Below are positions 25,854-36,234 of a stretch of 64,000 bases of DNA, piece by piece. Position 1 is the stretch's first letter. Each line of letters starts with the position of its first letter. The stretch is taken from NCBI GenBank assembly GCA_009667805.1, contig CM019070.1, positions 58,594,735 to 58,658,734 on the forward strand, written 5' to 3'. The notes beneath the pieces were generated by a model, which was given only the letters and a program-made list of their open reading frames with translations, was not told where the DNA came from and made no database searches. This stretch comes from Leptobrachium leishanense. Lineage: Eukaryota; Chordata; Amphibia; Anura; Megophryidae. A program made the position numbers and the translations under genes.

Positions 25854-26000
25854 ATGGGAGATAACACAGTAACAGCGTGCCAGTGCCAGGAGAGGCATAA
25901 CGCAAGCCATCGACGGAGTAGGATGCTAATTATCTCTGCTGTAGTGCAGTGGATGCTGATGCTGACTTTCATTGTCTACTTAGCAACTCACACAACACAG
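25854..26000 (+). CDS. Candidate first coding exon, type II membrane protein
   Basis: From ATG 25854 (G at -3 and +4) 49 codons are open and end exactly at CAG|GTAAGA, a near-perfect splice donor at 26000/26001. The predicted peptide has a short, basic N-terminal tail (ERHNASHRRSR) followed by a single hydrophobic segment (MLIISAVVQWMLMLTFIVYL) and TTQ. Positive charges before the segment favour a type II orientation, tail inside. Length, layout and the pattern basic-hydrophobic-VVQ...TFIVYL...Q recall the first exon of the TNF-family ligand TNFSF4 (OX40L), but the similarity is weak and other single-pass or secreted proteins fit. If the second ATG (25922) is used, the same segment could serve as a signal peptide. 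No downstream exon is recognised in the window. It could be chance; identity is inference. Confidence 0.35.
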
Positions 26001-26590
26001 GTAAGACCTAACTTCGCATCTCTCTGCAGAACAGATGGATTAGATCGGAGGCTTGTCAGTAGAACGGAAAATAAAAATCACTCATTTCTTTTTAAAGAAA
26101 CAAAGTTAACAAAAACCTTCGACTTTTCATTTTGTAGGAGAAAAAAAAGCTTTCTCAATTTTTGTACCAGAATCAGAAGATTTATATAATAATTCAAGTG
26201 TTTTTTTTGTGTGTTTATCAATTAGGGTAAAAAAGAACTCTTATTTTTTTAATATGTGATCCATGTCCATCATGCCTGAAGATTCTAACCATATAACTTG
26301 TTTTTTTTTTTAATTAAGAGTTGTGGGGGGAAACATAAATCAGTTTACAAATTGTAAGGCTGGCTACAATTCCTATGTCGGCATTGATGGTGACTGTTAA
26401 AAAAAGAATGTCCGGAATGGCACCAAAGAAAAGGTTCCCCCATTTGGTTCAGAACGGATTAACCTGATTTACATTGAACCCTATGGGAAAATGTGATTCG
26501 GTTCAGGACCAATTCGGTTCGCTACCAGAGTCGTGGAACCAATTAAGTTCGTGAACCGAGGTACCTTTATATATATATATATATATATAT
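26001..26590. other. Intron-like or intergenic AT-rich stretch
   Basis: No coding signal. A block near 26440-26560 carries GGTTCAGAACGG / CGGTTCAGGACC / CGGTTCGCTACC words, perhaps a transposon remnant. It ends in a TA microsatellite (26569-26590). Confidence 0.35.
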
Positions 26591-26703
26591 TCCCACCCAC
26601 TCCTATAGCGCTAAACTACCTCCTTCGTAAATTGCTCAATAATGTGGAAAAGTCTCATTAATCGGAAAGAGGCAGTGGTTAGGACTCATGTCAGCCCCTC
26701 TAA

Positions 26704-27087
26704 GGCTGGGGTCAGACGAACGTAGTGCAAATGTGCGTTGAGCCGCACTTTATTATGGCCGTAGTAGCAGCAAATGACGTCCAATGATGGACAATATACG
26801 AAGTACGGCCGCACAAAAGTTCGGCCGCGCAACGCAAACGGCAAATGAACGCATTTTTTGAGAACGTGGAACGTTCTAGCAGCGTGTATGCGTGATTAGG
26901 AGACGTCAGACACTGCACATGTCCGGCCTACATCACGTCCATTTGTTTTTTATAGCTCCGTCAAAAAATACGGCCGAAATTGCGCATCGTATGACCGCCA
27001 TCGCGTCTTCCGTGAAAAAATGCGTTCGGACACATCAACGCACTTTTTGACGGTAGATGTGAAAAATGCGTTCGTCTGACCCGAGCC
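26704..27087. mobile_element. Harbinger-like MITE in duplication copy 1
   Basis: TIR GGCTGGGGTCAGACGAACG mirrored by CGTTCGTCTGACCCGAGCC, flanked by TAA at 26701-26703 and 27088-27090. Internal AAATGCG/CGCATTT words repeat the inverted symmetry. Related to 7335-7765. It has no coding capacity. Confidence 0.9.
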
Positions 27088-27149
27088 TAATTCATATGCA
27101 GAATACTACGTAGATTGAGTTTATTCATTTATTTTAGAATACTATTAGT

Positions 27150-27340
27150 CAAATTTATATCTTTATTTATTTATTTTATTTATTTATAAAAGGATTTTAC
27201 CAGGAAGGATACATTGAGATTTCTCTCGTTTTCAAGTATGTCCTGGGTTCAAGAACATTGAGTGGTTACAGAAATACAAAATAGTAAAATGCAAGATATT
27301 AACACAAGACCAAATATACAGAAAAATAAATATGTAGGAA
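27150..27340 (-). mobile_element. LINE 3' end fragment, copy 1
   Basis: TTTATTTATAAAAGGATTTTACC, then AGGAAGGATACATTGAG: reversed, this is a LINE terminus. It is the same terminus as 28575-28960, where a protein C-terminus precedes it. It is cut at 27340 by Tc1 sequence. Confidence 0.7.
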
Positions 27341-27628
27341 GGTACAATCTTTTCTCGGTTCCTCAGCAGTCACACGGGGACTTTTCTCCACTCTACGCTT
27401 CAGGTAGCGCACAGCAGTCGAAATCAGCATCTTCTTTCTGCCACGACCAGGTAGCGTTTCAACAGTGCCCTTTGCCTTGAATTTGCGAATGATGCTTCCT
27501 ATGGTCTCTCTTGGTATGTTTAACATCTTTGCAATCTTCTTATAGCCATTGCCCTTCCTGTGAAGAGTAATCACCTCTTCTCTTGTCTTCCTGGACCATT
27601 CTCTTGACTTCACCATGTTTGTAACCAC
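27341..27628 (-). pseudogene. Tc1 transposase, N-terminal fragment
   Basis: Starts MVTNMVKSREWSRKTREEV (an internal start at MVKSREW is the usual one), then the two helix-turn-helix units: ITLHRKGNGYKKIAKMLNIP and RETIGSIIRKFKAKGTVETL, with the GRGRKK linker between the DNA-binding halves. It continues SPRVTAEEPRKD and then runs into the neighbouring LINE tail. The DDE domain is lost. The preserved part has no stop, so truncation is the only visible lesion. Confidence 0.9.
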
Positions 27629-27992
27629 ACCAGTAAATGTCTAGAAGGAGCTGAGTATCACAGTCATTTTAAAGCTGCCTAATTGGTGCTTATTATGCTT
27701 TATTGCTGCTCCGTGACATCCACAGGTGTTTTCAATACCTGATTGAAAACACTTGAATGAACCTCTGTTCTTCAGAGTGGTAGTCTTTAAGGGGTTGAAT
27801 AATTGTGTCAATGAAGAATTCACAAAACAAACATTTACTACTGTATTACAAAACCAATTGATGTCATTTTAGTTGCATATGGTTCTTTAAAAAGTCCTTG
27901 TAGGATTTCATTCTGAATATAATTACAAATGTACACTAAATTCCCTAAAACCCTTTACAGCATTGGGGGTTGAATAATTTTGAACACAACTG
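27341..27992 (-). mobile_element. Tc1 element, 5' half, truncated
   Basis: The terminus ...TTGAACACAACTG ends at 27992 with TA following. The sub-terminal TTGAATAATTTTG and a second TTGAATAATTGTG near 27795 are typical of this Tc1 family. The minus-strand leader continues to the transposase start at 27628. The element ends abruptly at 27341 against the LINE fragment. Confidence 0.88.
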
Positions 27993-28113
27993 TATATATT
28001 CCCACCCACTCCTATAGCGCTAAACTACCTTCTTTCGTAAATTGCTCAATAATGTGGAAAAGTCTCATTAATCGGAAAGAGGCAGTGGTTAGGACTCATG
28101 TCAGCCCCTCTAA

Positions 28114-28499
28114 GGCTGGGGTCAGACGAACGTAGTGCAAATGTGCGTTGACCCGCACTTTATTACGGCCGTAGTAGCAGCAAATGACGTCCAATGATGG
28201 ACAATATACGAAGTACGGCCGCACGAAAGTTCGGCCGCGCAGCGCAAGCGGCAAATGAACGCATTTTTTTGAGAACGTGGAACGTTCTAGCGGCGTGTGT
28301 GCGTGATTAGGAGACGTCAGACACTGCACATGTCTGGCCTACATCACGTTCATTTGTTTTTTATAGCTCCGTCAAAAAATACGGCCGAAATTGCGCATCG
28401 TATGACCGCCATCGCGTCTTCCGTGAAAAAATGCGGTTCGGACACATCAACGCACTTTTTGACGGTAGATGTGAAAAATGCGTTCGTCTGACCCGAGCC
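28114..28499. mobile_element. Harbinger-like MITE in duplication copy 2
   Basis: Same ends as 26704-27087, flanked by TAA at 28111-28113 and 28500-28502. It is a passenger of the duplication rather than an independent insertion, since the flanks are also duplicated. Confidence 0.9.
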
Positions 28500-28559
28500 T
28501 AATTCATATGCAGAATACTACGTAGATTGAGTTTATTCATTTATTTTAGAATACTATTA

Positions 28560-28960
28560 GTCAAATTTATATCTTTATTTATATATTTTATTTATTTATA
28601 AAAGGATTTTACCAGGAAGGATACATTGAGATTTCTCTCGTTTTCAAGTATGTCCTGGGTTCAAGAACATTGAGTGGTTACAGAAATACAAAATAGTAAA
28701 ATGCAAGATATTAACACAAGACCAAATATACAGAAAAATAAATATGTAGGAAATAAAGTCATTATGTTACATGTTTACAGGTGCATTCTGTATTGAGGTA
28801 TGTTAGTAAGGAGCTCTTAAGGGACTTTAGACTGGGGGAAGATTTGACGGCGTCTGGGAGGTTATTCCATATTTCTTTTTGTATTGTGGTATTGCCAGTA
28901 AGGTGCTGGTCCTGGATCTGAGGTTATAGGATGAGGGAGCTGCCGGGGGAAGCATCTTCT
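28560..28960 (-). pseudogene. LINE 3' end with ORF2 C-terminus (L2-like)
   Basis: On the minus strand from about 28897 the frame reads GNTTIQKEIWNNLPDAVKSS, then PSLKSLKSSLLTYLNTECTC and KHVT with TAA near 28766. The WNNLP...SLKS-K motif closes ORF2 in L2-like LINEs. A short 3'UTR ends with GGTAAAATCCTTTTATAAATA. The same tail recurs at 27186, 41196, 43486, 52605 and, reversed, on the SINE at 51220-51270. Confidence 0.75.
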
Positions 28961-29340
28961 TGGAATAGCGTGTTTAAGTCTGGAATAATCTTTAATTATT
29001 TCCGTTTTACTTGGTTGTGTAATATGGAAAGTGTTTGATAACTAAGAAACTCACGAAATGCTGATATTACCCAACACAATAAGTGAACAGCCAGACATCT
29101 CTCCGTGTTTCCTGTGCAGTTGTCCAAGGATTAACACTTAATTTCATATGGGACGAGACGGGGAGGGGAAGAATTCACAGCTGACTTTGCTGTAAGTTTT
29201 TTATGCTTGAACATTTTTTTCTTGTTATGCATTTTCTCTTTGGGTTTTTCCCCACAGTCTGATGCTAAACGGCAGTACTGTTCTATTGTGTCCCATGTAA
29301 TAACATGATAACTGACATATGGCTGGGGGCTTAGCAGGGC
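28961..29340. other. Stretch without recognisable gene
   Basis: Nothing recognised on either strand. Confidence 0.35.
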
Positions 29341-29344
29341 CGGC

Positions 29345-29710
29345 TCTAGTGTTTAGCGGGGCCAGATGCAAGGTAAAATGCGGGGCCCCTTTTTTTTCAT
29401 GGGAGTGAAAGTGATTGGATGTGATGAAAATGGGGGGGCGACTGAGTAGCACAGGCGTGAGCATGTGTGTTATAAAGATTGATGAGAGTGTGTGGCTGGA
29501 GTAAACTAGGAGTGGATTTGTGGTTGGGTGAGTGAGGTAGGAGTGCGTGTGTGGCTGAGTGTGTTAACAGAGTGTGATGCTGGCTTAGTGAGGAAGAATT
29601 GTGTTGTCTGAGTGCACACTGCATGCACAGAACACATTACACAGTTACACATACACAACACTCTGCATGCACTACACATAGTGCACACTACACATACACC
29701 GGTACGTGTA
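29345..29710. mobile_element. Fragment of a hAT-like element with GT-rich repeats
   Basis: CAGGGCCGGCTCTAG at about 29335-29349 is a terminus seen on many vertebrate hAT elements. It is followed by GGGGCC words, then degenerate GTGTGTGGCTG-type repeats to 29590 and an ACACTACACATA-rich tract to 29705. No opposite terminus or duplication was found. Confidence 0.4.
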
Positions 29711-30362
29711 CATTTCTCACAGCGGAATACTTTGTCTCAGTTCGGTTTGGATTATTTAGGAATAAAAAATATTGGATTCCGAAAGAAACAGAATCAGCCG
29801 ATAAGATTCTATCAAATTTTAACCCTTCAAAGCTTGCAGCAACTCTTACTGCTTTCAGGATTACAACAGTTCTTTACTCATTCAAGACTTTTCATAGGTT
29901 TTTAACGCTAAATTATGTTGAAAAATGCTGGAAATTTAGTTCATAATATATGGCAATAAATTGCTTAAGCCTGTCAACAAATGCCAATGTATTCCACCTT
30001 TTGACAGGTCCTATCCTTCTCACCTAATGACTGCTCTTATGAGATCAACTCACTTACCAAGGACTGAATCCTTTCTGGAGCTCCCTGCAATTCACAGTTA
30101 AATAGTTCTGTAGGTGGGACACCTGGGGCGGGAAGGGGTTCTTGTCCAAGGCGTGTCAGCCCTTTTCATACAAGGCACTCAACCTTTTAAAAAATTCGAA
30201 AAGTCTGAGGTAAAATGATGGGGATTTAGTTAACAAAGTATGATCATAGTTTGCATAAGCCTGTCACAGTCGCCAATGTACCCTATCGTTGACAGGTCCT
30301 CTCTAACTTGACCGCATCTGCATTTACAGGATTTACTCACCCTGGAGCTCCCCAGCAGGCAC
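29711..30362. repeat. Diverged direct repeat, about 290 bp apart
   Basis: The block AAGCCTGTCA...GCCAATGTA...TTGACAGGTCCT...GGAGCTCCC occurs at about 29966-30090 and again at 30256-30352. Lengths suggest an old tandem duplication of roughly 290 bp. No gene is seen. Confidence 0.6.
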
Positions 30363-30517
30363 CTGAGTTGGATGTACATACCCTCAAATTAAAGCTCACA
30401 GTCTGCAGTTAAAGCACATTGTGTTTGTTTCATTCCAACTCCATTGTGGTGGTGTATAGAGCCAAAGATGTTAGAATTGTGCTGATGTCCCAATATTTCT
30501 GGACCTGACTGTATATA
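30363..30517. mobile_element. Tc1 terminus fragment (same family as 34600-36234)
   Basis: CTGAGTTGGATGTACATACC through CCAATATTTCTGGACCTGACTG matches, nearly base for base, the right end of the complete Tc1 (about 36085-36234). It ends at TA followed by a TA microsatellite. Only about 155 bp survive. Confidence 0.9.
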
Positions 30518-30525
30518 TATATATA

Positions 30526-30957
30526 TAATGTTTTAAGTACCGAAACTGCACATATCTCTTAGGGTTTATCAAAAAATCTAATCTTATCCCTGTACAATAG
30601 TGAGTAAGCCCCGAGTTCTCCCTCAGTTCCGTCCTCTCCCTGGCTGCTGGTTGCAGCTTCTTCTACCTTAAACAATATAGAACATTAGTCCTGCATTAAA
30701 AATGATGAACTTTACTGCGTAAATAGCGTTTAATGTTTTCAGTACAAAACTGTGTTACGTTTTTTGGTGTAATTGTGTTAAACAAGATAATTTGTATACT
30801 TGACATGCTTTGATGTGTGCTCAATAAGTATTTAATGGGCTCTATTCCGCTTTTGACTGATGTTAGAATCGCTGGCAACAAGTTGATATCCTATCTTTGC
30901 AAGTGCCCAACACTAGGTCAATCATTAATTACATTTAGCTAACGGTCTAATTATTCC
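30526..30957. other. Stretch without recognisable gene
   Basis: AT-rich, no coding signal. Left flank of the nested complex. Confidence 0.35.
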
Positions 30958-31375
30958 AGAAAGTGAAAGGAACTGGTATAGAGATCAAAATCAATGAGCT
31001 CTCCCCAGAATAGACGGTTACTCAAGATACCATCTATTCTATATAGATACAATCAATTTTATTAGTCAGAATACAGTATCAAAAAACTCTGGGCCACATT
31101 ACAATCTTGACGCTAACGTTAGCGCTGGCATAAGTAATTTTTAACGCGTGGGCTAAAACCATTTGCGCCGACTTCCGAATTACATACTCTGCACTACAAC
31201 TGCGCGGAATCATGTACCGCGTGTGAACCTGCGCGAACCTTGCACGAGCTTACTGTACTTTGCGCATCCCATACTTAACATTGTGAGCACCCACACAAAT
31301 GTGCGCTCGGATAAGTAAAGTATTACAATCTGTTGGCGGTAATTACGGCATGGACGTTATTCGGATAACCTTAGG

Positions 31376-32776
31376 CAGTGGCGTCACTAGAAACCTGAGG
31401 GCCCCGGTGCAAGAATCCATGAAGGGCCCCCCCAACCCCCCCAAAAAAGATCTATATTTTTACCTTTTTTTTTCCTGCAATATAAAAAAGATAGTATTGC
31501 CCCCAGCTGACATGGATATATACTGTATATTGCCCCCAGCTCACATGGATATATATATTGCCCCAGCTCACATGGACATATATATTGCCCCCCAGCTCAC
31601 ATGGACATATATTGCCCCCAGGCCACACATGGATATATATTGCCCCCAGGCCACACATGGATATATTGCCCCAGCTCACACATGGATATTTTTGCCCCCA
31701 GCTCATGGATATACTGCCCCAACACATGGATGTACTGCCCCAGCACATGAATATACTGCCCCAGCACATGGATATACTGCCCCAGCTCATGGATATACAG
31801 CCCCAGCACATGGATATTCCGCCCCAGCACATGGATATTCTGCCCCAGCACATGGATATTCTGCCCCAGCACATGGATATACTGCCCCAGCTCATTGATA
31901 TACTGCCCCAGCTCATGGATATACTGCCCCAGCACATGGATATACTGCCCCAGCACATGGATATACTGCCCCAGCTCATGAATATATTCTGCCCCCAGCT
32001 CATGGATATATTCTGCCCCCAGCTCATGGATATATTCTGCCCCCAGCTCATGGATATATTCTGCCCCAGCTCATGGATATATTCTGCCCCCAGCTCATGG
32101 ATATATTCTGCCCCAGCTCATGGATATATTCTGCCCCAGCTCATGGATATATTCTGCCCCAGCTCATGGATATATTCTGCCCCAGCTCATGGATATATTC
32201 TGACCCAGCTCATGGATATATTCTGCCCCCAGCTCATGGATATATTCTGCCCCAGCTCATGGATATATTCTGCCCCAGCTCATGGATATATTCGGCCCCC
32301 AGCTCATGGATATATTCTGCCCCCAGCTCATGGATATATTCTGCCCTCATGGATATATTTTGCCCCCAGCTCATGGATATATTCTGCCCCAGTTCATGGA
32401 TATATTCTGCCCCAGCTCTTATGGGTATATAGGGCCCCCCGCTCACCTCAGGCTCCTCTGCTGCCGCCGTTGTTCCTCTATGTGGTGAGCGGCCGCTGAA
32501 AGCATGCAGCCTGGCCGCTCACCGGAAACCACCTGACCAGCGCAGCCGAGTTCTCGCGAGATCTCGTGCGCTGGTCAGCTAGTTCCCATCCCACGCGAGC
32601 GGCCAAGCTGCAAGCCAGCGGGCCGCTCACAGGGAGGGGAACAGCCAGCGGCGCTGCTCCCAGATTCCGGTGCTTTTTGCCGGAATCTGGCGGCAGCGCT
32701 GGGCCCCCCTCCAGTGGCAGAATGCCAGGGCCCGGTCGCAACTGCGACCGCTGCGACCCTGGTACTTCCGCCACTG
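31376..32776. mobile_element. hAT element (1.4 kb) with minisatellite core
   Basis: Ends CAGTGGCGTCACTAG and TACTTCCGCCACTG; perfect 8-bp duplications ACCTTAGG at 31368-31375 and 32777-32784. A GGGCCC-rich sub-terminal block lies on each side. No transposase. The same CAGTGGCGTC terminus is found at 52501-53705. Confidence 0.93.
31486..32430. repeat. 18-24-bp minisatellite (CATGGATAT...GCCCCAGCT), about 40 units
   Basis: Units read CATGGATATACTGCCCCAG in the left half (about 18 bp, CAGCACATGG variant) and CATGGATATATTCTGCCCCAGCT (21-22 bp, extra TA and TC) in the right half. The block shift near 31975 suggests successive expansions. Frames 31299-31898, 31452-32051 and 31558-32499 arise from it and are not treated as genes. 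Confidence 0.95.
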
Positions 32777-32906
32777 ACCTTAGGGACTCCTGAAAGCTGG
32801 TGTTAGTGGCAAATCTGAACAACCTGGCCAAACCCAAATATACAGGCCCATAAAAAGGAATGCACCAAAGCACAGTTGCCTATTCAACTCATACCAAACC
32901 AATACA

Positions 32907-33503
32907 ATGGATGATGTTGTGTGTGCATGTATTATTGCTGCAGCATATGTGCTCATTTTGCGTCACAGACGTAGAACTCGTCTCTGATGGCAGCAGAAGT
33001 TGAAGAGGGAGCATGCTGTTCCATGGGCACCTCTTTTCCAAAGGACACGATTAACATTGGAACATCTGACTGATGCTGAGTGGCGACTCCGCTATCGGTT
33101 GACCCAGGCACAGATAAACAGGCTCTACCTACAGCTGCGGTCCCATCTGAAGTCCAGGTCAATGACATGGATATCTGTCCCAGGGATGGCAAAGTTGCTG
33201 TGTTGCCTGAGGCTCCTTGCCACTGGCACCTTCCTGCAGTCTCTAGCTGAATTAGGCAGTGTCAGCCAGTGCACCTTCTTCATCGTGCTCCATCGCTTCT
33301 TCCTAGCAATGAAGCGCAACTGGCACCACTTTATAGGATTCCCTACCACCCATGAGGGATTCCAAAGAGTGAAACAGGGCTTTTATGCACTTGCAGGCTT
33401 CCCCAATGTCCTGGGGGCTGTTGATTGCACCCACGTAGCGATCTGTGCACCTTGGGTGGAACCTGCAGTATATATCAATAGAAAACATTTTCATTTTGGC
33501 TGA
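32907..33503 (+). pseudogene. Harbinger (HARBI1-like) transposase, N-terminal half
   Basis: The likely start is ATG 32907 (MDDVVCACIIAAAYVLILRH), with TGA at 32985-32987 breaking the frame; the rest runs in the same frame to 33503. Recognisable family blocks: EHLTDAEWRLRYRLTQAQIN (the region before the helix-turn-helix), KLLCCLRLLATGTFLQSLAE, SQCTFFIVLHRFFLAM and FPNVLGAVDCTHVAI, where the D of VDCTH is the first catalytic acid. After EPAVYINRKHFHF the frame stops and a poly(A)-like run (33510-33523) leads straight to the right sub-terminal region, so the C-terminal catalytic residues are deleted. No MYB-like partner gene, normally paired with it in Harbinger elements, is visible. Confidence 0.9.
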
Positions 33504-34599
33504 ATCGTTTAAAAAAAAAAAAAGTGCGCGCAAAGAATTGCACGAGGCGGTACTATGCGTGCATTTGGGCGCATCCTGTTAGCGTTACGGGCACATGCGC
33601 TATTGATCGGTGGATGAGTGCATGCACAAAGATTGTAATTCCAACGGTGATTTGTGCACGCTAAATTTTAGCGCTTAGCGTAAAGATTTTCACTTTGCGC
33701 TAGGATTTTAGTGTCATGATTGTAATGTGGCCCTGTGTGTATATATATTTAAAAGTGGTTAGAAACATGTATAATACATAAAGAAATGAGTCTATACAAC
33801 ACCTGAAATGACAGGGCTAGCCTGGAAATAGCAGAGCCTTATAAGCCGAGCTATAGAACAAGATACTGCTCTAGCTCTTGAGGAAGCCGTGGGTTACAAC
33901 AGCGAAACACGTGTCGAGCATGTCTTAAGGATGCATTATTGTTTTTAACAGTATTGGGTCTGCCATGGAATTAGGAGCATCATATGTCCAATAACACTGA
34001 TGATTATTTTCACTCTGGGCAAGTTCTCCTGGTTTTGGTGACATCTTGGATTATGCAACATATTAAGGGTCGAATTAGGGAGAGAAAAGAAATCTTACAA
34101 GATCTAGGGCGTTGCAAGGGCTAATAGCAATGCATTTCACAAATTTATACTTCTACCTGAGTTGGCCTAATTGTTTAGATCTGTGTCTCCCATTACTCCT
34201 ATATTGATCCATATAATTGCATTATCTTTTTCTATATTCGGGTTATACATTTGTCACAGGAGCCTATATAAATGAGTAGACACTACAAGAAATTTCAGGG
34301 TTTCTCAAGGGTTAATATCAATATTACACTATGCTTTTCAAAACCTTTGCCTGAAGGGTGTTGACAAGTGAGAGTGTGTCTCCATTCTTATATGGTATCG
34401 TTTTGCTCCATATGGGCTCTTGTTCATCCCTTCTCAAAAGCATTTCTATGACCTTTTTGCTGCCTATATGTGATTATGTTTATAATATTCATACACCTAT
34501 GGGTTATATCTAGATAAAGGGTACACCTGCCCTTTATACTGACCGTCCAGTCCTCTAGGGGGTTGGTAGTGGTACTAGTCTTATAGGGCTGTATATGTA

Positions 34600-36234
34600 C
34601 AGTCAGGTCCAGAAATATCGGGACATCGAGACAATTCTAACATCTTTGACTCTATACACCACCACAATGGAGTTGAAATGAAACAAACACAATGTGCTTT
34701 AACTGCAGACTGTCAGCTTTAATTTGAGGGTATGTACATCCAACTCAGGTGAACGGTGTAGGACTTACAGCAGTTTGCAGATGTGCCTCCCACTTGTTAA
34801 GGGACCAAAAGTAATGGGACAATTGGCTTCTCAGCTGTTCCATGGCCAGGTGTGTGATATTCCCTCATTACCCCAATTACAATGTGCAAATAAAAGGCCC
34901 AGAGTTCATTTCAAGTGTGCTATTTGCATTTGGAATCTGTTGCTGTCAATTCTCAAGATGAGATTCAAAGAGCTGTCACTATCAGTGAAGCAAGCCATCA
35001 TTAGGCTGAAGAAACAAAACAAACCAATCAGAGAGATAGCAAGAACATTAGGCGTGGCCAAAACAACTGTTTGGAACATTCTCAAAAAGAAGGAACGCAC
35101 CGTGAGCTGAGCAACACCAAAAGACCCGGGAGACCACGGAAAACAACTGTGGTGGATGACCGAAGAATTCTTTCCCTGGTGAAGAAAACACCCTTCACAA
35201 CAGTTGGCCAGATCAAAAACTCTCTCCAGGAGGTAGGTGTATGTGTGTCAAAGTCAACAATCAAGAGAAGACTTCACCAGAGTGAATACAGAGGGTTCAC
35301 CACAAGATGTGGTCAAAAAACAGGAAGGCCAGATTAGAGTTTGCCAAACAACACCTAACAAAGCCTTCACAGTTCTGGAACAAGATCCTATGGACAGATG
35401 AGACCAAGATCAATTTGTACCAGAGTGATGGGAAGAGAAGAGTATGGAGAAGGAAAGGAACTGCTCATGATCCTAAGCATACCACCTCATCAGTGAAGCA
35501 TGGCGGTGGTAGTGTCATGGCGTGGGCATGTATGGCTGCCAATGGAACTGGTTCTCTTGTATTTATTGATGATGTGACTGCTGACAAAAGCAGCAGGATG
35601 AATTTTGAAGTGTTTCGGGCAATATTATCTGCTCACATTCAGCCAAATGCTGCAGAACTCATTGGACGGCGCTTCGCAGTGCAGATGGACAATGACCCAA
35701 AGCATACTGCAAAAGCAACCAAAGAGTTTTTGAAGGGATAGAAGTGGAATGTTATGCAATGGCCAAGTCAATCACCTGACCTGAATCCCATTGAGCATGC
35801 ATTTCACTTACTGAAGCCAAAACTGAATGGAAAATGCCCCAAGAACAAGCAGGAACTGAAGACAGTTGCAGTAGAGGCCTGGCAGAGCATCACCAGGGAT
35901 GAAACCCAGCGTCTAGTGATGTCTATGCGTTCCAGACTTCAGGCTGTGATTGACTGCAAAAGATTTGCAACCAAGTATTAAGAAGGGAAAGTTTGATTTA
36001 TGATTATTATTCTGTCCCATTACTTTTGGTCCCTTACCAAGTGGGAGGCACATGTGCAAATTGCTGTAAGTCCTACACTGTTCACCTGAGTTGGATGTAC
36101 ATACCCTCAAATTAAAGCTGACAGTCTGCAGTTAAAGCACATTGTGTTTGTTTCATTCCAACTCCATTGTGGCCGTGTATAGAGCCAAAGATGTTAGAAT
36201 TGTGTTGATGTCCCAATATTTCTGGATCTGACTG
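34600..36234 (+). mobile_element. Nearly complete Tc1 element (1.6 kb)
   Basis: Ends CAGTCAGGTCCAGAAATATCG and TATTTCTGGATCTGACTG, flanked by TA on both sides (34598-34599, 36235-36236). Terminal repeats extend about 230 bp and share AATTTGAGGGTATGTACATCC and CAAAAGTAATGGGAC blocks in mirror form. It sits inside the outer inverted-repeat element. Confidence 0.95.
34958..35981 (+). pseudogene. Tc1 transposase, full length but broken
   Basis: The start ATG 34958 (MRFKELSLSVKQAIIRLKKQ) is followed by the first helix-turn-helix (IREIARTLGVAKTTVWNIL). A 1-bp loss near 35100 moves to frame LSNTKRPGRPRKTTVVDD, which holds the AT-hook-like GRPR. A second frame change near 35315 leads to RKARLEFAKQHLTKPSQFW. 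The DDE triad is visible: WTDETK, DNDPKHT and LNPIEHAF. A TAG at 35739-35741 interrupts between FLKG and KWNVMQWPSQ. The end is TAA 35979-35981 after CKRFATKY. Total about 340 codons, normal for Tc1. All motifs survive, so inactivation is by only three small lesions. Confidence 0.95.

Larger units (their letters stand above)
26591..28752. repeat. Direct duplication, about 750 bp, two copies
   Basis: 26591-27340 and 28000-28752 are about 98% identical by eye (roughly 14 differences, mostly transitions and single-base indels). Each begins TCCCACCCACTCC, carries one Harbinger-like MITE and the LINE tail, and ends AATATGTAGGAA. Copy 1 is followed at 27341 by a truncated Tc1. Copy 2 is preceded by that Tc1's terminus and continues further into the LINE. 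Confidence 0.93.
31092..33732 (+). mobile_element. Harbinger element, CTG duplication, itself invaded
   Basis: TIR GGCCACATTACAATC / GATTGTAATGTGGCC is perfect over 15 bp, flanked by CTG at 31089-31091 and 33733-33735. Sub-terminal GCGCTAA and GCGTTAG words recur on both sides. It contains a disabled Harbinger-type transposase and a 1.4-kb hAT element (31376-32776). Confidence 0.88.

Noticed and set aside
31299..32499. Long open frames encoding MDILPQ-type and SMCWG-type repeat peptides on both strands
   Set aside because: They follow directly from the minisatellite in the hAT element; unit lengths drift out of frame and there is no start or splice context.
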